A stretch of DNA of 64,000 bases. Origin: Leptospira sp. WS4.C2 (GTDB taxonomy: Bacteria; Spirochaetota; Leptospiria; Leptospirales; Leptospiraceae). The translations under genes were made by a program, and so were the position numbers. Below are positions 8,883-18,641 of this stretch, piece by piece. Each line of letters begins with the position of its first letter. Within the stretch, counting starts at the first letter, position 1. The notes under the pieces were generated by a model. The model did not search any database. It saw only the letters and a list, made by a program, of their open reading frames with translations, and had not been told where the DNA came from. Location: assembly GCF_040833985.1 (NCBI RefSeq), contig NZ_CP162139.1:930001-994000 (forward strand), read 5' to 3'.

Positions 8883-10631
8883 CTACAAAATAATTCTTGG
8901 TCTTTCAACCCGAGTGAGGGCGGTTGATTTAGAACCTTCCTCTTTAAGTTTGAATCCCATGATGACTGAACGCATGATCTCCACTTGGCGCTTCAGGGTT
9001 TCACTTGAGGCTGCCACTTCTTCTGCGGAGGCAGCTGTTGTAGATGTAACAGTTGTTACCTGATCTATTCCTTGTGTGATTTGTAGGACAGCGGACTTTT
9101 GTTCATGGATGGAAAGTGCTAAGTCTTTTGTTAGACTACTAACGTTCTCTGCACTCTCTGAGATTTTTCCAAGGACTTCCGCAGTTTTTTCTGTGGCTTC
9201 GTTTCCGAGTTTTACCTTTTTCATAGAAGATTCAATAAGGAGGGTAGTTTCATCGGCTGCATTTGCACTTTTTTGAGCTAAGTTTCTTACTTCTTCTGCA
9301 ACAACTGCAAATCCTTTTCCATGTTGTCCAGCCCTAGCTGCTTCTACAGCAGCGTTGAGTGCTAAAATATTGGTTTGGAAAGCGATGTCGTTAATGACTT
9401 TATTAATTTTTGAAATTTGATCAAAGGAATTACTGATTTCTCCCATTGCAGAGACTAAATCTTTCATCTTTGAGTTTCCCTCAATCGCTTGTTTGGCGGT
9501 TGATTCTGAAAAATCAGTCATTCTTTCAGCATTTTCAGCATTTGCAAGAAAACTGTTACCGATCTCTGTGAGTGTTGCCGAAATTTCCTCAACAGCGCTT
9601 GCTTGTTCACTAGCAGCTTCAGACAAAGATGTACTGGCATCGGCCAATTGTTGAGCACCTAAATCTACTTCCTGAGAAGTGAAATATAATTTTTCAACTA
9701 CGTCTGAAAGGTTTATCAGCATGCGACGTAGGCTTAAACCTAATTGGTCGCGTTCCGATTTAAGAGTAACATCAGAACTGAGATCAGAATTTGCAATCCG
9801 TTCTAAATGTTCGGCTCTTTCTTTAATAAATGAAACTAGTTCCATGAAGGCTTGTGAAAGTTGTTGAATTTCATTCCCTTCTAGGTTTTTTGCATTAGCT
9901 GATTTTTTATGTTTCGTATCTAAGTCTACATCCAGATCACCGATAGAGACTGTTTGTGCAACTTCCACAATTTTTTTCATTGGAGCGGCTATTGAATCAG
10001 AGAAGAAGATGGCGATGACAAAGACCATAATGAAAGCGAGGATAACAACACCAGAAACAATGACTAAGGAACTTTTGAATTGTGCTTCTGATTTATGATA
10101 TTCTTCTTTTGCAACCTTAAGTTGTACACGGATCAGATCATCCAAGTGATGAGTGAGGGGTTCGAAGATAGGATACATATCCACAGTGACAAACTTTTCT
10201 AATTCCGCTTCGTTTCTGGTTTCTAGTAATATGCGAAGTTGTTTGACACCAGCTTTCAGTGGAGGAAATTCCTTTTCCATCTGATCAATGATCGCTTTTT
10301 CTTCAGGAACAAGATAGGTTCCTAAGTATACTTTCCAAACGGCATCTGCTTTGGTTTCGGATTCGCGTATGGACTCGAGTGCTTCCTCGACAGTGATTTT
10401 TTTGGCTCGAACCTTATTCGCTGAATCTATAATTCCAATGAGATAGGCATCGGATACTTCTTTGATTTGGCTTATGGGAACCACGCGGTCTTCAAACACA
10501 GTGTGTAGAGATGCTAAAATTTGACGTGCAGAATAAAAACTGGCACCAGCGACAACAATCATCAATAGAATTGTTACCATAAAAGCCAAAAGTAATTTGA
10601 CCCGAATCTTTAAATCATGAATCCATTTCAT
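8883..10631 (-). CDS. Methyl-accepting chemotaxis protein
   Basis: A 582-residue chemoreceptor. Membrane segments lie at about 10-30 and 188-210, with a helical four-helix-bundle-type periplasmic domain of about 155 residues between them (MCP four-helix type, no PAS or Cache motif seen). A HAMP linker follows, and the cytoplasmic hairpin carries the conserved tip ([21 protein letters not shown]). The flanking helices have the usual Ala/Glu-rich methylation-type segments. It is the first gene of the operon, started by ATG at 10631 with AGGGG eight bases upstream and a sigma-70-like promoter before that. No CheB/CheR-docking pentapeptide is evident at the C-terminus (RVERPRIIL). Confidence 0.95.
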   Translation of the reverse strand: MKWIHDLKIRVKLLLAFMVTILLMIVVAGASFYSARQILASLHTVFEDRVVPISQIKEVSDAYLIGIIDSANKVRAKKITVEEALESIRESETKADAVWKVYLGTYLVPEEKAIIDQMEKEFPPLKAGVKQLRILLETRNEAELEKFVTVDMYPIFEPLTHHLDDLIRVQLKVAKEEYHKSEAQFKSSLVIVSGVVILAFIMVFVIAIFFSDSIAAPMKKIVEVAQTVSIGDLDVDLDTKHKKSANAKNLEGNEIQQLSQAFMELVSFIKERAEHLERIANSDLSSDVTLKSERDQLGLSLRRMLINLSDVVEKLYFTSQEVDLGAQQLADASTSLSEAASEQASAVEEISATLTEIGNSFLANAENAERMTDFSESTAKQAIEGNSKMKDLVSAMGEISNSFDQISKINKVINDIAFQTNILALNAAVEAARAGQHGKGFAVVAEEVRNLAQKSANAADETTLLIESSMKKVKLGNEATEKTAEVLGKISESAENVSSLTKDLALSIHEQKSAVLQITQGIDQVTTVTSTTAASAEEVAASSETLKRQVEIMRSVIMGFKLKEEGSKSTALTRVERPRIIL

Positions 10632-10655
10632 AGTTTTCCCCTAGAGGTGGACGGA

Positions 10656-10683
10656 AATATATTCAATGAATTGCATAAGTCAA
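10656..10683 (-). promoter_or_regulatory. Likely sigma-70 promoter of the chemotaxis operon
   Basis: On the minus strand a TTGACT hexamer (10683-10678) and a TATATT hexamer (10661-10656) are separated by 16 bases and lie 25 bases before the mcp start codon. The match is good and in the only sizeable gap upstream of the eight-gene minus-strand operon. No transcript data are available. Confidence 0.5.
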
Positions 10684-10732
10684 GTCTTTCCTAATATTAA
10701 AGTATAAAAAACTATCTCGGATAAAACTAGGT

Positions 10733-12061
10733 TTAAAAATCTTTAGAATAACCTAAGCTAACATAAAATAAATGGAAAGGGATATTTTGTAAGGTATACC
10801 TTTCTCTTAGCCAAGTTTTTAGAAAAGAATCACCTAGGGAATTCCCAGTGTTGATTTGTTCGATTGAATTTAAAATTGAGGTATTGTACGCACCATAAAT
10901 ACGAGAAGGGTTCGGTACCTTTCCATCTTCGGAACTTCGGTTCCAGTGGGATTGATTCGGATCTCCTCCAGCATATCCATAATAATTATTCGTATCCCAA
11001 AGGTATAAGTCGGGGCGAAAGATATGAGCAAACTTGATAAACATTTCACCGAAGAAAAACGAAGTCGATGTGGTGATGTCTTGGATTCCGTTCCGATTGT
11101 CTACAGCATTGTTTCCCATGGCATAACCAAGATTGAAATGAGGCATAATTCGAAAAAATTGGTCTTCTCGGAAGGTATAGGAGCCGCTGATTGAAAGGTA
11201 GTTTTTACCTCCCATCAGTCCACCGTTCTCAGTAGAATATTGCGTGTAATAAGAGATGGTCGGTTTTACTATTTTTAAAAAAGGAAGTTTCCAGTGTAAA
11301 AAGTATTCATGCCAAACCAATCGGCTGATGGCATCTGGATTGTTCGCATTGAATGTGTTATTCGGTCCTCCTGAAACATAAGGATTTTGTTTTTGAGTGC
11401 TTTGGTTCAGTAGGGAGTTCGAAGTTTTTTGAAATGTATTATAAAACCAAATCCCAACAGCAAAATCACCATACTGACTCGGGTCAAAATGATACATCAA
11501 AGAAAAAAACATTCCATCGGCTCGTTTGTTGCCGTTTGGCTCCTTTTTAGGGCCAAAACCTTGGTTGGGACTGTAACCTTGACAAGGATCGGATCCTTCG
11601 CTACCGGTCGAAATTCGATCGTGAAGGGAACGAACACAGGGGTCTTGTCCATAAGGATCAAAAAACTTTGCCTCTTCTCCCAAGTAAGAAGGACCCACAG
11701 CTCCGGGACTGGATTGCAAAAGGCGACGGTCTGAATCTCTATCGTCTCGATTGGTTAGTTGGAAATTTCCAAAAAGGGAAAATTGTATTTTTTTTTCCGG
11801 GGACCAAACATTGACGGAAGGTTGGAGGGCGGGAGCATAAGTAAAACTTTGGTAAGCCGCACCATTCCTTCGGCTCTGGCTCTCTCCAGCAAACGAATTC
11901 CCTCGCCAAAGGAAGTCCGATACAATTTCTGTATTGGTTTCAATGATGATTGGCTTAGGTTCCTCTGTTTTCGTTTGCGATCGTAACGGGAAGGAAAGTG
12001 ATATAAATATAAATAAAACGTTAAGGTTTCGGAGGGTAAAAAATGTTTTGGAATAAATCAC
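10733..12061 (-). CDS. Putative outer-membrane beta-barrel protein, unknown function
   Basis: A 442-residue protein with a cleavable signal peptide (hydrophobic LNVLFIFISLSFPL followed by RSQ). After it come alternating aromatic/polar strands rich in Tyr, Phe, Asn and Gly, with recurrent forms such as FLWRGNSFAG, YHFDPSQYGDFAVG and HFNLGYAMGN, ending in YVSLGYSKDF. The final aromatic residue is typical of outer-membrane barrels. I do not recognise a named family. The start is GTG at 12061, with a strong AAGGAGG 11 bases upstream; it overlaps the preceding gene by 41 bases, suggesting co-transcription with the metalloprotease-like lipoprotein. Confidence 0.75.
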   Translation of the reverse strand: MIYSKTFFTLRNLNVLFIFISLSFPLRSQTKTEEPKPIIIETNTEIVSDFLWRGNSFAGESQSRRNGAAYQSFTYAPALQPSVNVWSPEKKIQFSLFGNFQLTNRDDRDSDRRLLQSSPGAVGPSYLGEEAKFFDPYGQDPCVRSLHDRISTGSEGSDPCQGYSPNQGFGPKKEPNGNKRADGMFFSLMYHFDPSQYGDFAVGIWFYNTFQKTSNSLLNQSTQKQNPYVSGGPNNTFNANNPDAISRLVWHEYFLHWKLPFLKIVKPTISYYTQYSTENGGLMGGKNYLSISGSYTFREDQFFRIMPHFNLGYAMGNNAVDNRNGIQDITTSTSFFFGEMFIKFAHIFRPDLYLWDTNNYYGYAGGDPNQSHWNRSSEDGKVPNPSRIYGAYNTSILNSIEQINTGNSLGDSFLKTWLRERYTLQNIPFHLFYVSLGYSKDF

Positions 12062-13046
12062 GAAATCTTCTGCCTCCTTCCTTTCGAATTGGGTCTTGTA
12101 ATAAAGTTTCCGAACTCCCGTTTGAAGTAAGGATTACTTTGTATTCTTTCCCAAGTAAAAAAACATGAACGTATTGGGCAAAGGCTTCCGCATAGGTATC
12201 GTCTGCATTGGTTGCTGCATATAACGAAACAAATTGTGTGTTGGTTAATTTTTTATAAAGAAATTTACCTTCAGGAAATAAAGAGATAGAAGGAGTACTT
12301 TGGTAAAATTTGATTTTATTTCTTTCGGGAAAAAAGGTGGCCTCATAAGGAGAATAGGTTTCGGACCACCAGATTCCATTATAAAGAGGAAAGTTTCGAA
12401 AGTCTCTTTGGTTTTCCGAAAAATCCGGGGCGTGGGCTTTGACAATAGATACAATATGGCCTAACTCATGTAATACGATGAAGCGAATGGCCGATTCTTT
12501 CGAGTTGGAGTCATCCAAATGAATTTTGATGGAATGTTCTTTGGATGGAAGAAATGCTGTGGATTCTTTTTTAGATGCCCAATCATTTCCCCCGTCTCCT
12601 AAGAGATCAGAATCTAAATAGATAATGCCACCAATGGGTTTACCCGACTCATCCCGAACGATTCCCGTAAGTCCAGTAGAACCCAAGTTTGTTACAAAGT
12701 AGATTCCATACAGTAAAGAGTCGGAAAGTGCATTCACTTCTTTCGGCAAGGTTTTATAAATTTGATTAAGTTCTGCTTTCCAAGGGGAAAGATCCTTGGT
12801 TGGACCCGGAATGTCTTCAATTCCATCAATGGCATTGATCGCAATTAAGGTATCCAATCGTTTGGAATCTAAAGGATACACTCGTGTATTCCATGTTCCT
12901 TGCAAGTGAGGAAGGTTCTTCGATTGTAAACCTATACTTTCTTTTGCCCAAGCTGCATATGGGTTTTTTGGAAGAGTAAACGAACTTGGCGTACAAGCCC
13001 AAAAAAGGAAAAGAAGTACGGATATGAGATAAGGATTCGATCGCAT
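12021..13046 (-). CDS. Lipoprotein with an HExxH zinc-protease-like motif
   Basis: A 341-residue predicted lipoprotein: MRSNPYLISVLLFLFWAC gives a lipobox ending at Cys18. Near residue 190 the sequence FIVLHELGHIVSIVKAHAP contains HExxH, the signature of gluzincin/metzincin zinc sites. A third ligand could be the Glu in DTYAEAFAQYVHVFL, which resembles the downstream glutamate helix of such enzymes. I do not recognise a family and no activity is established. It overlaps the following barrel gene by 41 bases. Its start lies only 7-19 bases from the divergent gene at 13054/13066, so the two 5' ends have almost no space for separate promoters. Confidence 0.7.
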   Translation of the reverse strand: MRSNPYLISVLLFLFWACTPSSFTLPKNPYAAWAKESIGLQSKNLPHLQGTWNTRVYPLDSKRLDTLIAINAIDGIEDIPGPTKDLSPWKAELNQIYKTLPKEVNALSDSLLYGIYFVTNLGSTGLTGIVRDESGKPIGGIIYLDSDLLGDGGNDWASKKESTAFLPSKEHSIKIHLDDSNSKESAIRFIVLHELGHIVSIVKAHAPDFSENQRDFRNFPLYNGIWWSETYSPYEATFFPERNKIKFYQSTPSISLFPEGKFLYKKLTNTQFVSLYAATNADDTYAEAFAQYVHVFLLGKEYKVILTSNGSSETLLQDPIRKEGGRRFRDLFQNIFYPPKP

Positions 13047-13053
13047 TTGCCGA

Positions 13054-13407
13054 TTGTATTTCTATATGAAAGGATTTGTTGGTCTATGCTTTTTTTTACC
13101 AGGAATCCTTTTCGCCGAAGTCAATCCGTGGAATTTACGACCCGATGTCCGTATTTTAACTAGAAAAGATGTGTCCCATATCGTTTTGGAAAGTAGACCC
13201 GACCATTTTCGAGTGACTCTCCTTGTTTCTGAGCGATTCCCCTACAATTATAAAGCCCTTTCTCACCCATTTTTCTTTCGGATGGAAGATGAGAAAAAAG
13301 CATTCGAACTTGCGAATCAAATGGACAAGTATTTGGATACTGGAAAAGCTTTCACCATCACCTTGAATGGATCAGAGATTCAAACTTTGGTATGGGGAGA
13401 ACCCTGA
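13054..13407 (+). CDS. Small secreted hypothetical protein
   Basis: Starts at TTG 13054 or, more likely, at ATG 13066 (MKGFVGLCFFLPGILFAEV), which gives a compact signal peptide with cleavage after FAE or LFA. The mature part of about 95 residues has mixed alpha/beta character (DVRILTRKDVSHIVLES, FRVTLLVSERFPYN) and no motif I recognise. Its stop abuts the TTG start of the following phosphatase, so the two are probably co-translated; a periplasmic partner or sensor for that membrane phosphatase is possible but inferred only from position. Confidence 0.7.
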   Translation: MYFYMKGFVGLCFFLPGILFAEVNPWNLRPDVRILTRKDVSHIVLESRPDHFRVTLLVSERFPYNYKALSHPFFFRMEDEKKAFELANQMDKYLDTGKAFTITLNGSEIQTLVWGEP

Positions 13408-14775
13408 TTGACACATTCCTTTTATTTATACTTCAAAGAAATTTTTCGAAAACCTACAAGATCAGAATGGGAAATTTTAAAGTTAGTAGAAGCCCGTTAT
13501 GATAAAGAATATACCTATTATATTTTTATCACGCACCTCATCGTATATTCCTTACTCATCGCGCCACCGTTCTCTGAAATTCGAGTTCAAGTATTGCCTT
13601 ATTTACTAGGTGTGTCCATTGCAAGGCTCGTTTTACTTTTGCAATTTTATACCAAGAATGTTCCCATCCAAAGAGTCATTTACTTCAGTGGATTTGTTGC
13701 GGACGGACTTGTTTATCTTGTCTTTATGGTGGGAATCCATTCCTTCCCCTCAATTGGAAGTTTTTATTTATTAAATTCTTATTTAATGTCTTTTGTTTTT
13801 CCCATTCTATTGTATAGCACAAGACTTGATCCAAAGGCATGTTTTCTTAGTGCGTTTTATTTTTCTATCTTACATATCATTTATATCTTCAATCTTCCTT
13901 CTGTTGTATCAGATCAGTTCTCTTTTTTTAGTAAATATTTTTTATTGTTAGTGTATTGGGGGAGTGCTGTTCTCGGTACTGTATTTGTTCTCAACAAACG
14001 AAAAGACACCACCGATATGTACAATCTGTCCGAAGAAAAAAGATTTATGTTACATGAGTTGGAGCTTGCAAAAAAAGTACAAGATGCACTTTTCCCTGGG
14101 GATATCAAAATTCCTAGTCTTGCTTTTACTTATTATCGCAAAAGTCCGAATGTCATCGGAGGAGATTTTTTTGATTTTGTACAACTCCGGGAAGGAAACG
14201 TAGGTGTGTTTTTAACAGATGTTGCGGGGCATGGAATTTCATCAGCAATGGTTGCCTCCATCATGAAGGTACTTGTTTCTACAATTCCTTATCGTTTCAA
14301 AACAGCACCGGCCAAACTGATGGATTATTTAGACGATCGTTTGGCCCATGATTTAAACAAATACCACGCTTCGGCAATTTATCTATTTTTTGATTTCATT
14401 GAAAAGAAACTAACATTAGGTAATGCCGGTCATCCCTATTTAATTTTAGCGCACAAGGAAGAAGACTACCAAGAGTTGGAAACCCAAGGTGCCATCCTTG
14501 GGTTTAATATTAAAATTCCACCCATTGCCGAAAAAACTATGCCCATAGCACCAGGGGATCGTTTTTTTATTTATACCGATGGGCTCATTGAATCCACAGA
14601 TTCGGAAGGGAATAGTCTGGGAACGGAAGGACTCCTCGCACTTCTCAATCGGCATAGACATAGTGCAAACATCAAAGAACTCGAAATCAACCTTCTCACC
14701 GAATTAAAATCCAACTACGGACTCGACAGTTTTTCTGATGACACCATGTTTCTAATCTTGGAAGTAGAAGAATAA
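13408..14775 (+). CDS. Membrane-anchored PP2C-type (SpoIIE/RsbU) serine phosphatase
   Basis: A 455-residue protein. Residues about 35-200 hold some six membrane segments with no recognisable extracellular sensor. After a short coil (ELELAKKVQDALFPG) a SpoIIE-type phosphatase domain runs from about 230 to the end. Metal-binding motifs are present: VIGGDFFDF, LTDVAGHGISSAMV, IYTDGLIESTD and SDDTMFLIL. Such enzymes dephosphorylate anti-sigma-factor antagonists in partner-switching systems. No RsbW- or RsbV-like gene lies nearby. The TTG start at 13408 has GGGGAGA upstream and touches the stop of the previous gene. Enoyl-CoA hydratase follows 11 bases after its stop. Confidence 0.88.
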   Translation: MTHSFYLYFKEIFRKPTRSEWEILKLVEARYDKEYTYYIFITHLIVYSLLIAPPFSEIRVQVLPYLLGVSIARLVLLLQFYTKNVPIQRVIYFSGFVADGLVYLVFMVGIHSFPSIGSFYLLNSYLMSFVFPILLYSTRLDPKACFLSAFYFSILHIIYIFNLPSVVSDQFSFFSKYFLLLVYWGSAVLGTVFVLNKRKDTTDMYNLSEEKRFMLHELELAKKVQDALFPGDIKIPSLAFTYYRKSPNVIGGDFFDFVQLREGNVGVFLTDVAGHGISSAMVASIMKVLVSTIPYRFKTAPAKLMDYLDDRLAHDLNKYHASAIYLFFDFIEKKLTLGNAGHPYLILAHKEEDYQELETQGAILGFNIKIPPIAEKTMPIAPGDRFFIYTDGLIESTDSEGNSLGTEGLLALLNRHRHSANIKELEINLLTELKSNYGLDSFSDDTMFLILEVEE

Positions 14776-14786
14776 GGAGAAATCAT

Positions 14787-15557
14787 TTGTCTTTTTTAGA
14801 GATTCAAATTAAATCCAATTTTGCTCTGGTCACCATCAAAAGGCCAGAGGCCCTCAATGCACTGAACGATGTAGTCATCACGGAAATTGGAGCCATGGTG
14901 GATGAACTAGAATCCAATAGCTCTGTTCGCGGATTCATTCTGACTGGTGAAGGGAAAGCTTTTGTAGCCGGTGCGGACATTGCCAAAATGAAAGAGTTCA
15001 ATGTGCGGGAAGGACAGGCATTTTCGGAACTTGGACAAACTGTTTTTCGTAAGATGGAACTTTCCAACCTCATTTCGATTGCTGCCATCAATGGATTTTG
15101 TTTGGGTGGGGGAATGGAACTTGCTATGGCATGTGACATTCGTTATGCGGTTGCATCTGCCAAATTAGGCCTTCCTGAAGTCACACTCGGTTTACTTCCA
15201 GGATTTGGTGGGTCTCAAAGACTTCCAAGACTGATCGGAGTCGGGCGCGCCACAGAACTCATTTTATCTGGTGATATGATCTCCGCTGAAGAAGGATATC
15301 GATTGGGACTGATTAATAAAATCACCGATCCTGCGGAACTTTTAAACGAATCCGAAAAAACCATCACTACGATTTTATCGCGAGGACCTAACGCGATCAA
15401 GGCGGCAAAAACGGCAATCCGCCAAGGTTTGGAAACCAATATGGATGGCGGTTTGGAGTGGGAAAAACAACTATTTGGTGGCCGGTTTGCGGACGAAGAA
15501 ACCAAAGAAGGTCTTTCTGCATTTTTAGAAAAAAGAAAACCAAACTTCAAAGGTTAA
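14787..15557 (+). CDS. Enoyl-CoA hydratase/isomerase family protein
   Basis: A 256-residue crotonase-fold enzyme, probably hydrating trans-2-enoyl-CoA in beta-oxidation, the main carbon route in Leptospira. The oxyanion-hole segments are visible: GEGKAFVAGADIAKMKEF and AAINGFCLGGGMELAMACD. The catalytic glutamates occur in GGGMELA and LPEVTLGLLPGFGGSQRLPRL. Two acidic residues at the usual spacing favour a hydratase over other family members. The TTG start at 14787 is supported by AAGGAGA seven bases before it. It lies between a phosphatase and a DUF192 lipoprotein; those neighbours give no pathway hint. Confidence 0.93.
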   Translation: MSFLEIQIKSNFALVTIKRPEALNALNDVVITEIGAMVDELESNSSVRGFILTGEGKAFVAGADIAKMKEFNVREGQAFSELGQTVFRKMELSNLISIAAINGFCLGGGMELAMACDIRYAVASAKLGLPEVTLGLLPGFGGSQRLPRLIGVGRATELILSGDMISAEEGYRLGLINKITDPAELLNESEKTITTILSRGPNAIKAAKTAIRQGLETNMDGGLEWEKQLFGGRFADEETKEGLSAFLEKRKPNFKG

Positions 15558-15561
15558 TGTG

Positions 15562-16026
15562 ATGAAAATACGGATTGGAATTCTTCTTGTTCTTTTGACT
15601 TTGTCTGTTTGTAAACAAGCAGAATCCTTTCCGTCTCAAACCAACACCCCAGAGATTTTATTTGGTAGCGTAGCAGATCGTGCTTTAAAATTAGAAATTG
15701 CCAACACTCCTTCCACAAGGGCTACGGGCCTTATGTACCGAACTAAGCTCGGAGAGGATGAAGGAATGCTTTTTGTTTTTCCTCGCCCTGATTTTTTAAG
15801 TTTTTGGATGAAGAACACTCTGATTCCTTTGTCGATTGGTTACTTTTCAGAAGATATGCGACTTTTAGAATCATTCGATATGAAACCAAACCAAACAGAG
15901 GAAGTTTACAACGCAAGAAAACCAGCAATGTATGCTTTGGAAGTCAACCAAGGTTGGTTCGCAAAACACAAAATAGGTAAGGATGCAGTCCTCACTTTGG
16001 AAAGAAAGGTCTCTGCCAGAGATTAA
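15562..16026 (+). CDS. DUF192 (UPF0127) lipoprotein
   Basis: A 154-residue protein beginning at ATG 15562 (a GTG one codon earlier is also possible). MKIRIGILLVLLTLSVCK gives a lipoprotein signal with Cys17. The remainder is a DUF192 domain: LKLEIANTPSTRATGLMYR, DEGMLFVFPRPDFLSFWMKNT, PLSIGYFSEDMRLLE and YALEVNQGWFAKHKI, all hallmarks of the family. Members are exported proteins of unknown biochemical role. It follows enoyl-CoA hydratase by four bases and may be in the same transcript. Confidence 0.88.
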   Translation: MKIRIGILLVLLTLSVCKQAESFPSQTNTPEILFGSVADRALKLEIANTPSTRATGLMYRTKLGEDEGMLFVFPRPDFLSFWMKNTLIPLSIGYFSEDMRLLESFDMKPNQTEEVYNARKPAMYALEVNQGWFAKHKIGKDAVLTLERKVSARD

Positions 16027-16078
16027 AAAATTTCTTTTTACTTGAATCTCTCACAAGGTTTCGATACCATTTTTTACC

Positions 16079-18592
16079 ATGGTTGTCACGAATCCTCGTT
16101 TAATTACCCTTTTATCAGAAGAACAAAAAGCCGACTTGGCTTCGATGGAAAAACAATTTGCCCACCATCTAGAATATACCATTGGTAAAAACAGGTTCAA
16201 TCTTAAAAACGAAGATATATACAAAGCACTCGGTCATACCATAAGAGACTTTCTCATTGATCGATTGAATGTCACTCACGAACGTTACAGAAATGAAAAT
16301 CCCAAACGAGTCTTTTATTTTTCTTTAGAGTTTCTTATGGGACGCACTCTGATGAATGCTCTCATCAATCTCGGGTTATACGAAACCATCCAAGTAATGC
16401 TTCGAGGGATCGGATTTGAGCTAACAGACGTTTTGGAATTTGAAACGGATGCGGGTCTTGGGAACGGGGGACTTGGGCGACTGGCGGCTTGTTTTTTAGA
16501 TTCGATGGCCACTCTCAATGTTCCAGGGTTTGGTTATGGAATCCGTTACGATTATGGAATCTTCAACCAAATCATTGCTAACGGAAGCCAACTGGAAATG
16601 CCCGACCACTGGGATGCCGACGGAGTTCCTTACGAAGTAGTTCGCTCAGACATTTCCTTTTCCGTTGGTTTTTTTGGACATACAGAAACTCGGGTATCTG
16701 GAAAAGGAAAAATCCAACACGATTGGGTCCCTGATGAAACAGTCCTTGCTTCTGCCCATGATTATCCAATACCTGGCTTTAACACGAGTACGGTGAACTA
16801 CCTTCGTCTTTGGGCGGCCAAATCTTCCGAAGAGTTTAATTTGGATTATTTCAATCATGGCGACTACATGAAAGCCGTGCAGGACAAATCCATATCAGAA
16901 AATATTTCCAAAGTTTTGTATCCGAACGACACCACCGAACAAGGAAAGGTGCTTCGTCTCAAACAACAATACTTTATGGTCTGTGCATCTCTCCAAGACA
17001 TCTTAATTCAATTTCGAGAATCCACTTACAATCTAAAAGAACTCCCAAACTACGTTGCCATCCAATTGAATGATACCCATCCAAGCATTGGGATTGCGGA
17101 ACTCATGCGAATTTTTCTGGATAATGAAGAGATGGACTGGGAACCCGCTTGGGAGGTTGTCACAAAAGTTTTTTCTTATACCAACCATACGGTTTTGCCA
17201 GAAGCTTTGGAAACATGGAGGGTGGAACTTTTTGAAAAACTTCTTCCCAGACATTTAGAAATTATTTATGAAATCAACCATCGGTTTTTGTCAGAGGTTC
17301 GCAGCAGGTGCGTTCTATCAGAAGAGGAAATCCAACAAGTCAGTATCATAGAAGAAGGTCACGAAAAAAGAATTCGAATGGCAAATTTAGCAGTCATTGG
17401 TTCTTACCGTGTGAATGGTGTGGCGGAACTCCATTCGGAGCTGATTAAAAAAACCATCTTCCAGGCATTTACCAAAGTATTTCCCGAAAAGTTTAATAAC
17501 AAAACCAATGGAATCACACCACGCCGATGGTTACTCCAATCAAACCCCGGTTTGGCGAATCTTATCTCCAAACGAATTGGGAATGATTTTACTACTGATT
17601 TGTACAAACTAAAAGCGTTAGAATCTTTTGTAGATGATCCAGATTTTCAAAATGATTGGCGTAAAGTAAAACAAACTGCCAAAGATGATTTAGCAAAACT
17701 GATCAAAAGTGAAACCGGAATCTCCATTGATCCAAAGTCTTTGATTGATGTACAAATCAAACGATTCCATGAATACAAACGCCAACTTTTAAATATTCTT
17801 CGAGTGATTGCTTTGTACAGAAGGATCAAAGAAAATCCATCGCGAAACGTCACACCGCGGACAGTGATTTTTGGGGGGAAGGCTGCTCCCGGATACTACA
17901 TGGCCAAACTCATCATCAAGCTCATCAACAATGTGGCTTGGGTGGTTAACCGAGATCCAGATGTGGCCGACAGGTTAAAGGTGGTTTTTTTACCGAACTA
18001 CCGAGTGAGCCTTGCTGAAAGAATCATTCCTGGTAGCAATTTATCCGAACAAATTTCCACAGCAGGAACGGAAGCCTCAGGAACCAGTAACATGAAATTT
18101 ATGTTAAACGGTGCATTGACCATTGGAACTTTGGATGGTGCCAACGTGGAAATTTTGGAAGAGGTGGGCAAAGAGAACATTTATATTTTTGGTCTCCACA
18201 CGGAAGAAGTCTATCGTTTGAAGGAAGCGGGATACCAACCTGCCGATTTCATTCGTCGCAATGAAGACCTTCACCGTGTTCTCCTCATGATCCGAGAAAA
18301 TTTATTCTCCATGGGAGAACCTGGTATTTTTGGCCCCATCTATGATAGCCTTTATTATACAGACAATTATCTGCTGATGGCTGATTTTGATGCGTATGAC
18401 GAGACCCAAAATCTTGTGGCCAAAGATTATTTGGATGAAACCACTTGGACAAAAAAATCCATTTTGAATGTGGCAAGGTCAGGCAAATTCTCTTCGGATC
18501 GTACCATTCGGGAATACGCCAAGGACATCTGGAAGGTTCCGCTTCTTGACACAGTTCCTCCTAAAACTATCTATAAATTGCCACAAAACTGA
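16079..18592 (+). CDS. glgP: Glycogen/maltodextrin phosphorylase
   Basis: An 837-residue, full-length alpha-glucan phosphorylase that releases glucose-1-phosphate from alpha-1,4-glucans. Diagnostic blocks are the N-terminal FYFSLEFLMGRTL, GLGNGGLGRLAACFLDSMATL, the NDTHPSIGIAELMR segment, VQIKRFHEYKRQLLN and, near the C-terminus, EASGTSNMKFMLNGALTIGTLDGANVEI with the Lys that binds pyridoxal phosphate. It appears complete and unregulated by phosphorylation, as expected for a bacterial enzyme. The ATG at 16079 has no clear ribosome-binding site. Other glycogen genes are not in the window. Confidence 0.97.
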   Translation: MVVTNPRLITLLSEEQKADLASMEKQFAHHLEYTIGKNRFNLKNEDIYKALGHTIRDFLIDRLNVTHERYRNENPKRVFYFSLEFLMGRTLMNALINLGLYETIQVMLRGIGFELTDVLEFETDAGLGNGGLGRLAACFLDSMATLNVPGFGYGIRYDYGIFNQIIANGSQLEMPDHWDADGVPYEVVRSDISFSVGFFGHTETRVSGKGKIQHDWVPDETVLASAHDYPIPGFNTSTVNYLRLWAAKSSEEFNLDYFNHGDYMKAVQDKSISENISKVLYPNDTTEQGKVLRLKQQYFMVCASLQDILIQFRESTYNLKELPNYVAIQLNDTHPSIGIAELMRIFLDNEEMDWEPAWEVVTKVFSYTNHTVLPEALETWRVELFEKLLPRHLEIIYEINHRFLSEVRSRCVLSEEEIQQVSIIEEGHEKRIRMANLAVIGSYRVNGVAELHSELIKKTIFQAFTKVFPEKFNNKTNGITPRRWLLQSNPGLANLISKRIGNDFTTDLYKLKALESFVDDPDFQNDWRKVKQTAKDDLAKLIKSETGISIDPKSLIDVQIKRFHEYKRQLLNILRVIALYRRIKENPSRNVTPRTVIFGGKAAPGYYMAKLIIKLINNVAWVVNRDPDVADRLKVVFLPNYRVSLAERIIPGSNLSEQISTAGTEASGTSNMKFMLNGALTIGTLDGANVEILEEVGKENIYIFGLHTEEVYRLKEAGYQPADFIRRNEDLHRVLLMIRENLFSMGEPGIFGPIYDSLYYTDNYLLMADFDAYDETQNLVAKDYLDETTWTKKSILNVARSGKFSSDRTIREYAKDIWKVPLLDTVPPKTIYKLPQN

Positions 18593-18641
18593 ATCGACAT
18601 AAAAGAACTAAGGTAGTATCGTTCCAAGGAAAGGGTCCCAA

